Assembly (NCBI GenBank): GCA_017964325.1
Contig: JAGCSE010000130.1
Location: forward strand, 1 to 13,103
Direction: 5' to 3'
Length of the DNA: 13,103 nucleotides
Origin: Victivallales bacterium
GTDB lineage: Bacteria > Verrucomicrobiota > Lentisphaeria > Oligosphaerales > Oligosphaeraceae
Under the pieces are notes generated by a model, which was not told the origin of the DNA, did not search any database, and saw nothing but the letters and a program-made list of their open reading frames with translations. Below, piece by piece: positions 5,626 through 13,094 of this stretch. Numbering within the stretch: position 1 is the stretch's first letter; each line of letters begins with the position of its first letter. The position numbers and the translations under genes are program-made.

Positions 5626-8528
5626 ATCTCATCGACCCACTGCTTCCGGAACTCATTGCCCTGCAACGACGTGACCGCTATTTAAAGGAAGAGGAGCTTG
5701 TCGCCTTGAGCCAGCGGTTGAACGTGCCGCTCAACCGCATCTACAGCGTGGCGAGCTTCTATCAGGCGTTTCGCTTCAAGCCATCCGGAAAGCACCATGT
5801 AAAAGTCTGCGTCGGAGCGGCTTGCTATGTCAAAGGCGCTGAAAAGACATACGAGGCCTTCAAGTCGTATCTGAAGATCGCGGACGGAGACGACACGTCT
5901 CCGGACAGGTTGTTCACGTTGAGCAAAGTCGCCTGCCTGGGCTGCTGCATGCTGGCGGTGGCCGTGCAGATCGACAAGCATATTTTCGGGCATGTCACGC
6001 AGGACAACGTGGCCGCCGTGTTGCGTGATTTTCTGCTCATGACGGCGGATGAACAGAACGAAACGCCCAATGCGGAGACATCGGAACGGTTCCAATCAGA
6101 GATCCGCATCTGCCGTTGTTCATCCTGCCGCGCCGCAGGCAGCGATCGCGTGTACGACGCTTTCGTGGCGGAGCAGCGCGCGGGAAAGTTCGACTACACC
6201 GTCAAAGAAGTCGGTTGCCACGGCATGTCCTATCGTGCCCCGATGGTCACGGTCGCGTTGGAGGATACGATCCTCCATTACGCCAACGTCCATGAATATG
6301 ACGTCAAATCCATTGTTTCCCAGCACTTTACGGCAAAAGGCATCGCTTGGCGGAGCCATGCCTTCATGGACGCCCTCTACAATCGGCGGACATGTTCCTG
6401 CATGGATCTTTCACAGCTTCCGGAAAATCTTGACAGTCTGAGACTTGTGACACGAAACAGCGGCATGGACGATCCGGAGTCATTGGAAGACTACCGTGCC
6501 CATGGCGGCTTCGCCGCATTGGAAAAGGCCCGCTCCATGGCTCCTGAAAAGGTCGTCGAGATACTGAAGACCGCCAAACTGCGCGGCCGTGGCGGCGGCG
6601 GCTTCCCGACTGGCGAAAAATGGCGCATGGCCTTGGAAGCCAAAGGTGAAGACAAAGTCGTCATCTGCAATGCGGATGAAGGCGATCCAGGCGCCTTCAT
6701 GGATCGCATGCTGATGGAATCGTATCCGTACCGCGTTTTGGAAGGCATTCTCATCGCGGCATATACGATTGGCGCCAAGCAGGCCATCATCTACATTCGC
6801 GAAGAATACACGCAAGCGGTTTCCGTCTTGGAACGCGTCATCGCCAAACTGCACGAAGCAGGCGTCTTCGAGCCGTTTACGAAAGGATTTGACATCGTGC
6901 TGTTCCGTGGCGCGGGAGCCTTCGTCTGCGGAGAGGAAACCGCTCTGCTGGAGTCGATTGAAGGCCGTCGCGGCATTCCGCGAAAACGGCCTCCATTCCC
7001 TGTGACGAGCGGTCTGCGCGGCATTCCGACGTTGATGAACAACGTCGAAACGTTCGCCTGCGTGCCGATCATCCTTGTAGATGACGGCATGGCGTTCAAT
7101 GCCATCGGAACGGCGGATACTCATGGAACCAAGGCATTTGCGTTGGCCGGAAAAGTGCGTCAGGGCGGCTTGGTCGAAGTGCCTGTCGGCATCACGATTG
7201 ACGACATTGTGGAAAAATACGGCGGCGGTGCGGAAAAGGGCCATGAAATCAAAGCCGTGATGATCGGCGGACCTTCAGGTGGATGCATTCCCAAACGCCT
7301 CTTCAACACGGAAGTCGATTACCAGACGTTGCAGAAGAATGGCGCCATGATGGGCTCCGGCGGCCTGATTGTCATTGATGAATGTGACTGCATGGTCGAT
7401 ATTTCCCTATATTTTCTCCGCTTTTTGAAGAACGAATCCTGTGGCAAATGCGTGATGTGCCGCGAAGGCGTCCCGCGATTGTACGCCCTCGTGGAGCAGT
7501 TGACGCACAAAGGCGAAAAATCGCCGGATTTGCTTGAGCGGATTGAATCGCTCGCGCTTCACATCCAGCAGGGCTCGCTCTGCGCTTTGGGGCGGACGGC
7601 TCCGAACATGGTATTGAGCGCACTTCATGAGTTCCGAAATGAATTCGAGGCCCATCTCGTCAATGAATGCCCCGCCGGCAAATGCGTGGAACTGACGGAA
7701 TTCTACATGACGGACGATTGCATCGGCTGCACGAAATGCGCGCAGGTCTGCGCGGCTGACGCCATTGAATGCGAACCGCTTGTGAAGGCGAATATTTTAA
7801 CGGACAAATGCGTGCGTTGCGGTGTCTGCCGTTCCGTCTGCCCCGCCCATGCGATTTTGAACAAGACGACGCCTCATCCCATTAAAGCTCTTCCATTCCA
7901 ACAAGTTGAATCGACGCGCCCTGCTGAGGGAGATGTCATCGTCATCAATGGTGTTTCCCATCCGTTCGTGGCGGGACGCACCATGCTGGATTATGTGGAA
8001 CTGCCGACGCTATGCTTCATGAAAGATGTCAGCGACGCGGCCCATTGCATGGTCTGCGCGGTCTGGGATGCCGTTCTGAAACGTTTTGTTCCTGGATGCG
8101 AACAACTTGTGCAAAAAGGGCATGTTTATGAGACGAACTCGGAACGCGTCCGCGAATTTCGCCGAGAGGCGCTTTCCCTGATGCTTCTTCGCCATGATTT
8201 CAAATGCGGAACTTGTTCAGCAAAAGGGAAATGCAGATTCTTTGATTTGGTTCGCGAATACAAGGCGAAACGGGAAAAGAGTGATTGGGAATGCCCGCAG
8301 AAAATCGAAACGGCGGCGTTGACATACGAAGCCGGAAAATGCGTTCTCTGCCAGCGTTGTGTCTGCGTTTCGCAGGAAGCACTGGCCGTTCACCATCGCG
8401 CGGACAATTCCTGTATCTCGCCTGGTCCCGCTGGATGGTCTTCCATTGGGCCTGACGTGGCGGCGGCCATCTGCGCCGTCTGCCCCACTGGTGCCTTGAC
8501 GCTGAAAACGACAGGAGGCGATGCATGA
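5622..8528 (+). CDS. Fused NuoE-NuoF-NuoG(N)-like NAD(P)H diaphorase
   Basis: A 968-residue cytosolic protein with no leader. Domains in order: NuoE/HydC-like [2Fe-2S] thioredoxin fold (about 1-140; C63, C68, C105, C109); a second thioredoxin-like domain as in HydB/HndC (160-230; C164, C166, C169, C199, with Ser203 where a ligand cysteine is expected); a NuoF core with FMN loop RGRGGGGFPTGEKW (321-334), HydB-type NADEGDPGAFMDR (350-362), NAD-site region GAFVCGEETALLESIEG (432-448) and the N3 [4Fe-4S] ligands C607/C610/C613/C654; a two-cluster ferredoxin (C700/C703/C706/C710 and C730/C733/C736/C740); and a NuoG N-terminus with [2Fe-2S] C798/C809/C812/C826, the His-Cys cluster H858/C862/C865/C871, and an N4-like cluster C907/C910/C913/C954. 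It then stops: no H-cluster and no molybdopterin domain. Role: oxidise NAD(P)H at FMN and pass electrons to a partner, most plausibly the NapH-like protein encoded upstream. Carrying all three modules in one chain is unusual. It could instead run as a bifurcating or reverse (NAD-reducing) module. Confidence 0.9.
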   Translation: MNLIDPLLPELIALQRRDRYLKEEELVALSQRLNVPLNRIYSVASFYQAFRFKPSGKHHVKVCVGAACYVKGAEKTYEAFKSYLKIADGDDTSPDRLFTLSKVACLGCCMLAVAVQIDKHIFGHVTQDNVAAVLRDFLLMTADEQNETPNAETSERFQSEIRICRCSSCRAAGSDRVYDAFVAEQRAGKFDYTVKEVGCHGMSYRAPMVTVALEDTILHYANVHEYDVKSIVSQHFTAKGIAWRSHAFMDALYNRRTCSCMDLSQLPENLDSLRLVTRNSGMDDPESLEDYRAHGGFAALEKARSMAPEKVVEILKTAKLRGRGGGGFPTGEKWRMALEAKGEDKVVICNADEGDPGAFMDRMLMESYPYRVLEGILIAAYTIGAKQAIIYIREEYTQAVSVLERVIAKLHEAGVFEPFTKGFDIVLFRGAGAFVCGEETALLESIEGRRGIPRKRPPFPVTSGLRGIPTLMNNVETFACVPIILVDDGMAFNAIGTADTHGTKAFALAGKVRQGGLVEVPVGITIDDIVEKYGGGAEKGHEIKAVMIGGPSGGCIPKRLFNTEVDYQTLQKNGAMMGSGGLIVIDECDCMVDISLYFLRFLKNESCGKCVMCREGVPRLYALVEQLTHKGEKSPDLLERIESLALHIQQGSLCALGRTAPNMVLSALHEFRNEFEAHLVNECPAGKCVELTEFYMTDDCIGCTKCAQVCAADAIECEPLVKANILTDKCVRCGVCRSVCPAHAILNKTTPHPIKALPFQQVESTRPAEGDVIVINGVSHPFVAGRTMLDYVELPTLCFMKDVSDAAHCMVCAVWDAVLKRFVPGCEQLVQKGHVYETNSERVREFRREALSLMLLRHDFKCGTCSAKGKCRFFDLVREYKAKREKSDWECPQKIETAALTYEAGKCVLCQRCVCVSQEALAVHHRADNSCISPGPAGWSSIGPDVAAAICAVCPTGALTLKTTGGDA

Positions 8529-9589
8529 GAAAATGGCTCATCGCCCTTCTCTTCTTGCTTGGATGCCTCTGTCTGGTTGTGTATTTTCGCCTTGACGATA
8601 ATGCGCCAACGGAAAAGAAGCCATCTTGGTCACTCGTCTATTCCGGCCGTTCGCCGTTGGGGGCGTTGGGAGCCTACAAAGACGGTTTCGCCGCCTGTAA
8701 CGGGAAAGGCGATTTGATCGTCTTCTCAACAGGCAAAGAACCAATGACTTACAAGATATCGGAGTATTCGTTTTCCGCGCCTCCATTGGAAAAAGACGGC
8801 ATCGTTTATGTCGGTGATGAAAACGGTATTTTCCATGCCTTTTCGCCTGAACGCGGCGAATTGTGGTCTTATCGGACAGGCAATCAGATTGTCGGCGGCG
8901 CCGTCGTCTTCGAAGGACTGGTCTGGGTTGGTTCCCATGACCATACGCTCTACGCCTTCGCGGTGGAAAGCGGCAAAGTGTTGCATAGCGTGGACTGCGG
9001 TGCACAAGTCAATGCCACGCCTGTTCTTTATGAACCAAACCGCACGCTGTTTCTGGGCAGTTGCGATGGTAAGTTGCGTCATATCAGTCTTCAAGACGGT
9101 ACATTGCTTGGCGAGATTGATTTGGAGTCACCGATTCCGGAAAGTCCCGTTCTCCATGACGGAATCGTCTATGCGCTGTCGCATCAAGGCGTTCTGGTGG
9201 CGGTCAACGCTTCCAATTTTCAGGAAATCTATCGTGTGAACACGCTGTCCGGTTGTTTTGCTCCACCTTGCATTGCAGGAGATTACGTATTTGTCACAGG
9301 GGAGAACGGGACCGTGCAGGCACGTCGGAAGGTCGATGGCGAACTGGTTGAAACGTGGGAGCTTGGAGAACGCATCAACACGCCATGCGCCATCGGTGAT
9401 GACACCGTCTATGCGGTCTCAGGCATGGGGAAGCTCCATCGCTGGTTGTGTCACGCAGAAAAATGGACACATGACGTCGTGGCGGATTTCCAGACGGATT
9501 GCCGCCTTGGATGCCATGTCTTTGGAAATGACCTGCTTTTGCCTGATGAAAACAGTGGCATTTTGTTGTATCGGGAGGCGAAACCATGA
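8525..9589 (+). CDS. PQQ-like (BamB-like) beta-propeller protein with N-terminal anchor
   Basis: A 354-residue protein; AGGAGG at 8513-8518 sets the start at 8525. The N-terminus MRKWLIALLFLLGCLCLVVYF is one hydrophobic segment. It contains LLGC (11-14), a possible lipobox, but the hydrophobic run continues past the cysteine, so a transmembrane anchor is more likely than a lipoprotein. The rest is a regular repeat of about 40 residues per blade: GIFHAFSPERGELWSY (101-116), TLYAFAVESGKVLHSV (141-156), KLRHISLQDGTLLGEI (183-198), VLVAVNASNFQEIYRV (223-238) and TVQARRKVDGELVETW (263-278). This fits a complete small propeller of about seven blades, similar in size to BamB. It overlaps the diaphorase gene and the ABC ATPase gene by ATGA each, linking the redox half and the transporter half of the operon. 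It may be a periplasmic adaptor for either; no enzymatic motif is visible. Confidence 0.82.
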   Translation: MRKWLIALLFLLGCLCLVVYFRLDDNAPTEKKPSWSLVYSGRSPLGALGAYKDGFAACNGKGDLIVFSTGKEPMTYKISEYSFSAPPLEKDGIVYVGDENGIFHAFSPERGELWSYRTGNQIVGGAVVFEGLVWVGSHDHTLYAFAVESGKVLHSVDCGAQVNATPVLYEPNRTLFLGSCDGKLRHISLQDGTLLGEIDLESPIPESPVLHDGIVYALSHQGVLVAVNASNFQEIYRVNTLSGCFAPPCIAGDYVFVTGENGTVQARRKVDGELVETWELGERINTPCAIGDDTVYAVSGMGKLHRWLCHAEKWTHDVVADFQTDCRLGCHVFGNDLLLPDENSGILLYREAKP

Positions 9590-10248
9590 AACTTGTCCTG
9601 AATCATGTATCCAAGTCCTTTCAATCTGCAGGAGAGACGGTTGCGTTGTTTCATGATTTTGATTTCTCCTGCCCGTCCGGTTGCGCGCGACTGTTGACCG
9701 GCCCGTCGGGAAGCGGCAAAACCACCTTGCTGAGAATCATTTACGGTTTGGAGCCGCCGGATAAAGGCGAAGTCCTTTTCGATGATGTGTCGTTGTATAG
9801 CCTGCCGGAAGCGGAACGCCGTCGTTTTCGGCGGCAAAACATCGGCTTCGCCGATCAGGATTCATCGCTTCTGCCGCAGTTGACAGCGATGGAAAATGTT
9901 CAGTTGTCAATGATTGGAACAAAAGAGGACTGCCGCGAACAAGCGTTGGCATGGCTGGTGGAATTCGGTCTGGAGAAGCGAAGCGGTTTCTTCCCGCAGC
10001 AGCTTTCGGGAGGAGAACGCCAACGCGTCGCCTTGGCGCGCGCCCTGCTCCCGAATCCGAAAATCCTGCTGCTCGACGAACCGACTTCCGCCTTGGACGC
10101 GGAACGAAGCGATGCCTTTTTCAAATTAATCCAGCAGATCAACCACGACCACCATATTTCCATCTTTCTGGCGACGCATAACCGTCGTGCCTTCGATTTC
10201 TTTCCGGACGGCGTCAGTCTCGCCCAAAACGGAGCGGAACAAGCATGA
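9586..10248 (+). CDS. ABC transporter ATP-binding protein, LolD/MacB type
   Basis: A 220-residue nucleotide-binding subunit with all core motifs: Walker A GPSGSGKT (39-46), Q-loop Q91 in FADQDSSLLPQLT, signature LSGGERQRVALARAL (140-154), Walker B ILLLDEP with catalytic Glu165, D-loop SALD (168-171) and the switch histidine H198 in LATHN. The LLPQLTAMENV stretch and the length are typical of the LolD/MacB/FtsE group that works with FtsX-type permeases, and exactly such a permease follows with a 4-base overlap. As the permease has two halves, two copies of this ATPase would serve one permease chain. The family powers lipoprotein release or mechanotransmission across the membrane rather than import. 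In this operon it may help to mature or export an outer-face redox component. The substrate cannot be told from sequence. Confidence 0.92.
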   Translation: MKLVLNHVSKSFQSAGETVALFHDFDFSCPSGCARLLTGPSGSGKTTLLRIIYGLEPPDKGEVLFDDVSLYSLPEAERRRFRRQNIGFADQDSSLLPQLTAMENVQLSMIGTKEDCREQALAWLVEFGLEKRSGFFPQQLSGGERQRVALARALLPNPKILLLDEPTSALDAERSDAFFKLIQQINHDHHISIFLATHNRRAFDFFPDGVSLAQNGAEQA

Positions 10249-12956
10249 CACGCCTCCATTTGTTTCAACGCGATTTTGTTTTCTACCGCAGGCCATTTGC
10301 CATTCTAGCGGCCATGGCCTGTCTGTGCTGTGCGATTCTAACAGCGGCGTTTTTGATTGGCGATAGCGTCAGAGGAACACTTTACGACAATCTGGAGACA
10401 CAAGTCGCATCCATTCAACGTCTTATTCGTCTTCCGTTTCCCATTAAGACGGATTTGCCGGACGGCATGCTTCATGCGAAAGGATTCGCGCCGCCTGGTT
10501 TAAAGCTGGAACTCTATGCATTTCAAAATAATGCAGATATTTCGGGAAACGACGCATGGGCGAATCCCGCCTTGGCCAAACGGCTGAATCTGAAGGACGG
10601 CGATTTCTTTACCGTGCGAACGCTGACCATCCCATCGATACCCTCTGAAGAACTGATGGGACGTCCGCCGGAATTGAAGCAAATCCGTTTCCGCTACAGG
10701 GGAGTTTGGCATGACTCACGCCGTGACGTCAATTTCGAAAATCCGCAGCTCAATGCGAACAATTTATTTGTCAATCACGACTATCTTGCACAAACCCTTG
10801 GGATAGAAGAAAATGCCATCAATGAAATCTGGGCGCGCGATAACAATGAGCTTCCCGATGAAATGATTTGGAATCTTTCACGTCTTTCGTTTAGCGATTG
10901 GGATGGCCGCCCTGTCTTGAAATCATCGGCATGGTTTCTGCCGGAACGCATCCGCGGACTTTTTCCTGCCGCCGCCGGCGGTGTCACGACGTTCGCCGAA
11001 TCCCTCTCCAACGGTAACCACCAAATTGATTATTTTTTTGTCAGCGCTTTTGAAAACGACATTTTCCCTGTTGAAAAGGATTGTGCTGTTCTTGCCGACA
11101 ATGTTTCAGCCGATTTTCCGAAAGGGGCCAAACTGTCTTTCTTCGGCATGGGTGCCTATCGCAAGCTCATTCGTGAAACTGTTTCATTGCAACACATTGC
11201 AAAAGCCTCGAATGCTCATTTGGGACAGGCGTTGAATCCGGAAGCGGCTGGCTTGACGGATGTCGAAAGCTGTACCGATTGGGATGCAGGCATTCCAATT
11301 GATTTTGACAAAGTCAGTCAAGAGGACAAAGACTATTGGGACAAGTATAAAAGCAAACCGAAACTGTATTTGAATTTCCAACAGGCCCAGCAGTGGTTTT
11401 CGCCTGGCAAATACACGGTTTTGATTTTTGAAAAAGGCGCAAATGTTTCCAATATTCGTCAAAAGATTATCGACGAACTGCGTCATGACACCACCTTGTA
11501 TCGGACGGACGACATCAAGACCATTTTGGCGGACAACATCCGGAATGGCGTTCAATTCGCCCCTTTGTTCTTGGGGCTGAGCATGTTCCTGATTTTCGCC
11601 GCGCTTCTGGCGCTCTCCATGATGGTGAAGCTGCATCTATTTGACAGACGCAAGGAACTAAATATCCTGTCAGAATATATGGATGGAATCCATCATTTTC
11701 TGTTCATGGAAATCATCGCCGTCCTGCTGCCGGGCATCATCGTCGGTTTGATAGTCGGAACCATATTCTGCCGATTGCAACTCTGGATGCTGGAACGATT
11801 CTGGAATGGCGTCATCTTGATGGAACAGCTTCATTTCCATTGGAATATAAGTAGCTATCTTCTTGGTTTCGGATTGTCCCTCCTGCCAATGGTGGTGATC
11901 ATCCTCCATGCGCTAAGACGTGATTCCGCCAAGACAGTCAAATTCTGTTTTTCTAAATCAAGAAAAATCAATATGCCAATCCAATTGGGCATGTTGTCGT
12001 TTCTGCGTCGTTTAAGACATTATCGGGCGTGCATGGCGATTTTGGTCTTGGGCTTTCTGGGGACGTTAGGCGTCGGTGCGTTTGGCATCAAGGCGCGTGG
12101 GGAAGACGCCTTCGGATGGCAGTTTGTCATGGAAACGATTCTGCCCGTCGTGCCGTCAACCGACCGTCCATTTCCAGACGGAGTCTTGCCAATTCGTGTA
12201 TTCACAAACGACAGCGCGGATTGCTCCAATATTTTACAGGCATCCGTTCCAACAGCTTATGGATGCGATTTGTCTCTCTTGACTCGCGACGGCGATTTTC
12301 TTAATAAATCATCAGCCGCCGTCGATATGGGATCGCTCTATTGGATCATGAAAAAGCGGATAGGCGATACTATCTCCTACCCAAACGGAAACATCACATT
12401 GTCGCGCACGATGAAAGCCTCCGTTTTTCAACGCGGGATTCTTGTCGGCGACGACACCTTCCAATCGTTGTTTCCCGATGTGCAGGGGGCGCGATTCTTT
12501 TTGATAAAGGACAAGCAAACAGCGGAAAAATGCAAACAACTATTGGAGCCTTACGGCTTGAGTACATGGACGACAGATGAATTCATGTCAGAAGCGGAAC
12601 GCTTTCAGAATCACTATCTTGCCATTTTTCTGCAATTAGGCGTCCTCGGCTTTATACTAGGGCTGTTCTCGTTGCTTCTGATGATGCTCCGCAATCTCCA
12701 TGCCGAACGAAAAACGATTCGATTTCTGTTGGATATGGGGCTTTCGCAATCAAAACTGTACCGACAATATATGGCTGAAAATATGCTGCTTTTCATGTCA
12801 GGATCGATTCCATCTCTCATCCTTCTTGGCATACTGTCCTTTATGGCGGATTTGCATGTGCCTACGTTGCTGTTCGGCTGGCTGGGCTTGACCGCCATCG
12901 GCCTCCTCTTGATCTCAGCCATGCTGACAGCCAAATTCAAACACGACAAAATGTAA
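10245..12956 (+). CDS. Double FtsX-type ABC permease, eight membrane helices
   Basis: A 903-residue protein made of two FtsX-like halves. Half one: helix 18-38, a large extracytoplasmic domain (39-436), then helices at about 437-460, 487-510 and 535-556. Half two: helix 594-614, a smaller domain (615-789), then helices at about 790-815, 846-867 and 873-893. The predicted coupling segments, DRRKELNILSEYMDG (467-481) and ERKTIRFLLDMGLSQSKLYR (821-840), are the family's contact points with the ATPase. AAFLIGDSVRGTLYDNL (34-50) matches the N-terminus I associate with long FtsX-type permeases of PVC and related bacteria. Having both halves in one chain means it needs no second permease gene. Only a weak GGAG (10231-10234) precedes the start, so translation probably depends on coupling with the ATPase gene (ATGA overlap). 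The two extracytoplasmic domains are unrecognised. It is the last gene of the block. Confidence 0.88.
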   Translation: MTRLHLFQRDFVFYRRPFAILAAMACLCCAILTAAFLIGDSVRGTLYDNLETQVASIQRLIRLPFPIKTDLPDGMLHAKGFAPPGLKLELYAFQNNADISGNDAWANPALAKRLNLKDGDFFTVRTLTIPSIPSEELMGRPPELKQIRFRYRGVWHDSRRDVNFENPQLNANNLFVNHDYLAQTLGIEENAINEIWARDNNELPDEMIWNLSRLSFSDWDGRPVLKSSAWFLPERIRGLFPAAAGGVTTFAESLSNGNHQIDYFFVSAFENDIFPVEKDCAVLADNVSADFPKGAKLSFFGMGAYRKLIRETVSLQHIAKASNAHLGQALNPEAAGLTDVESCTDWDAGIPIDFDKVSQEDKDYWDKYKSKPKLYLNFQQAQQWFSPGKYTVLIFEKGANVSNIRQKIIDELRHDTTLYRTDDIKTILADNIRNGVQFAPLFLGLSMFLIFAALLALSMMVKLHLFDRRKELNILSEYMDGIHHFLFMEIIAVLLPGIIVGLIVGTIFCRLQLWMLERFWNGVILMEQLHFHWNISSYLLGFGLSLLPMVVIILHALRRDSAKTVKFCFSKSRKINMPIQLGMLSFLRRLRHYRACMAILVLGFLGTLGVGAFGIKARGEDAFGWQFVMETILPVVPSTDRPFPDGVLPIRVFTNDSADCSNILQASVPTAYGCDLSLLTRDGDFLNKSSAAVDMGSLYWIMKKRIGDTISYPNGNITLSRTMKASVFQRGILVGDDTFQSLFPDVQGARFFLIKDKQTAEKCKQLLEPYGLSTWTTDEFMSEAERFQNHYLAIFLQLGVLGFILGLFSLLLMMLRNLHAERKTIRFLLDMGLSQSKLYRQYMAENMLLFMSGSIPSLILLGILSFMADLHVPTLLFGWLGLTAIGLLLISAMLTAKFKHDKM

Positions 12957-13055
12957 CGACGGCGTCCCCCCGTCGCGGTGTGGCGGCGGCGTCTCGCCGT
13001 CGCATGGTAACGACGGCGTCTCGCCATTGCGCGAAGGCGTCCCGCCTCCGCCACA
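12954..13055 (+). repeat. GC-rich 27-base tandem repeat overlapping a stop codon
   Basis: Three 27-base units begin at 12954, 12981 and 13008, each with the core GACGGCGTCnC or a close variant. A shorter fourth copy has its core GGCGTCCCGCC at 13036-13046, 21 bases after the third core. The 11 bases at 12954-12964 (TAACGACGGCG) recur exactly at 13008-13018, and the first TAA is the permease stop codon. Each unit is itself a small palindrome; the best is GCGGCGGCG/CGCCGTCGC at 12983-12991 and 12995-13003, with one G-T pair. On the reverse strand the units read as a 9-residue repeat of the 'GETPSLP' type, a chance open frame often seen over such repeats. No gene is supported here. Confidence 0.75.
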
Positions 13056-13058
13056 CCG
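12976..13058. repeat. 11-base perfect inverted repeat enclosing the tandem units
   Basis: CGGTGTGGCGG at 12976-12986 is the exact reverse complement of CCGCCACACCG at 13048-13058, so the array can also fold as one larger stem enclosing the inner hairpins. A structured 3' end that protects the transcript or slows polymerase is possible but unproven. Confidence 0.6.
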
Positions 13059-13060
13059 TC

Positions 13061-13094
13061 GCCGCCACAGGCGGCATTTCCCGCCCGGAGGGCG
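13061..13094 (+). other. Two adjacent small hairpins downstream of the operon
   Basis: GCCGCC-ACA-GGCGGC (13061-13075) and CGCCC-GGA-GGGCG (13082-13094) are perfect stems with three-base loops. Only three T residues follow the first stem and none of note follow the second, so neither is a convincing intrinsic terminator. They continue the hairpin-rich character of the 3' region. Confidence 0.55.

Noticed and set aside
6480..7244. Long open frame (254 codons) on the minus strand inside the diaphorase gene
   Set aside because: It lies antisense to the NuoF core, whose motifs are unmistakable on the plus strand; the minus-strand translation shows no recognisable domain and has no upstream context.
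8160..8528. Hydrogenase H-cluster or molybdopterin domain after the NuoG-like part
   Set aside because: The chain ends about 14 residues after the last cluster ligand, and no further catalytic motif is present in this or the next gene.
8558..8566. Lipoprotein processing site LLGC in the third propeller
   Set aside because: The hydrophobic segment continues seven residues past the cysteine, which suits a membrane anchor better than a cleaved lipoprotein signal; kept only as an alternative.
9500..9517. CRLGCH in the third propeller as a heme c site (C-x3-CH)
   Set aside because: Only one such match occurs, the spacing is not the standard CxxCH, and the rest of the protein is a plain propeller. 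No CxxCH motif was seen in any of the ten proteins.
12954..13055. Possible CRISPR array
   Set aside because: Units are contiguous, degenerate and palindromic with no unique spacers of uniform length, and no cas gene is present.
13061..13080. Intrinsic transcription terminator at the 6-base hairpin
   Set aside because: The stem is followed by only three T residues, then GC-rich sequence, so the usual U-tract is missing; termination here remains possible but is not supported.
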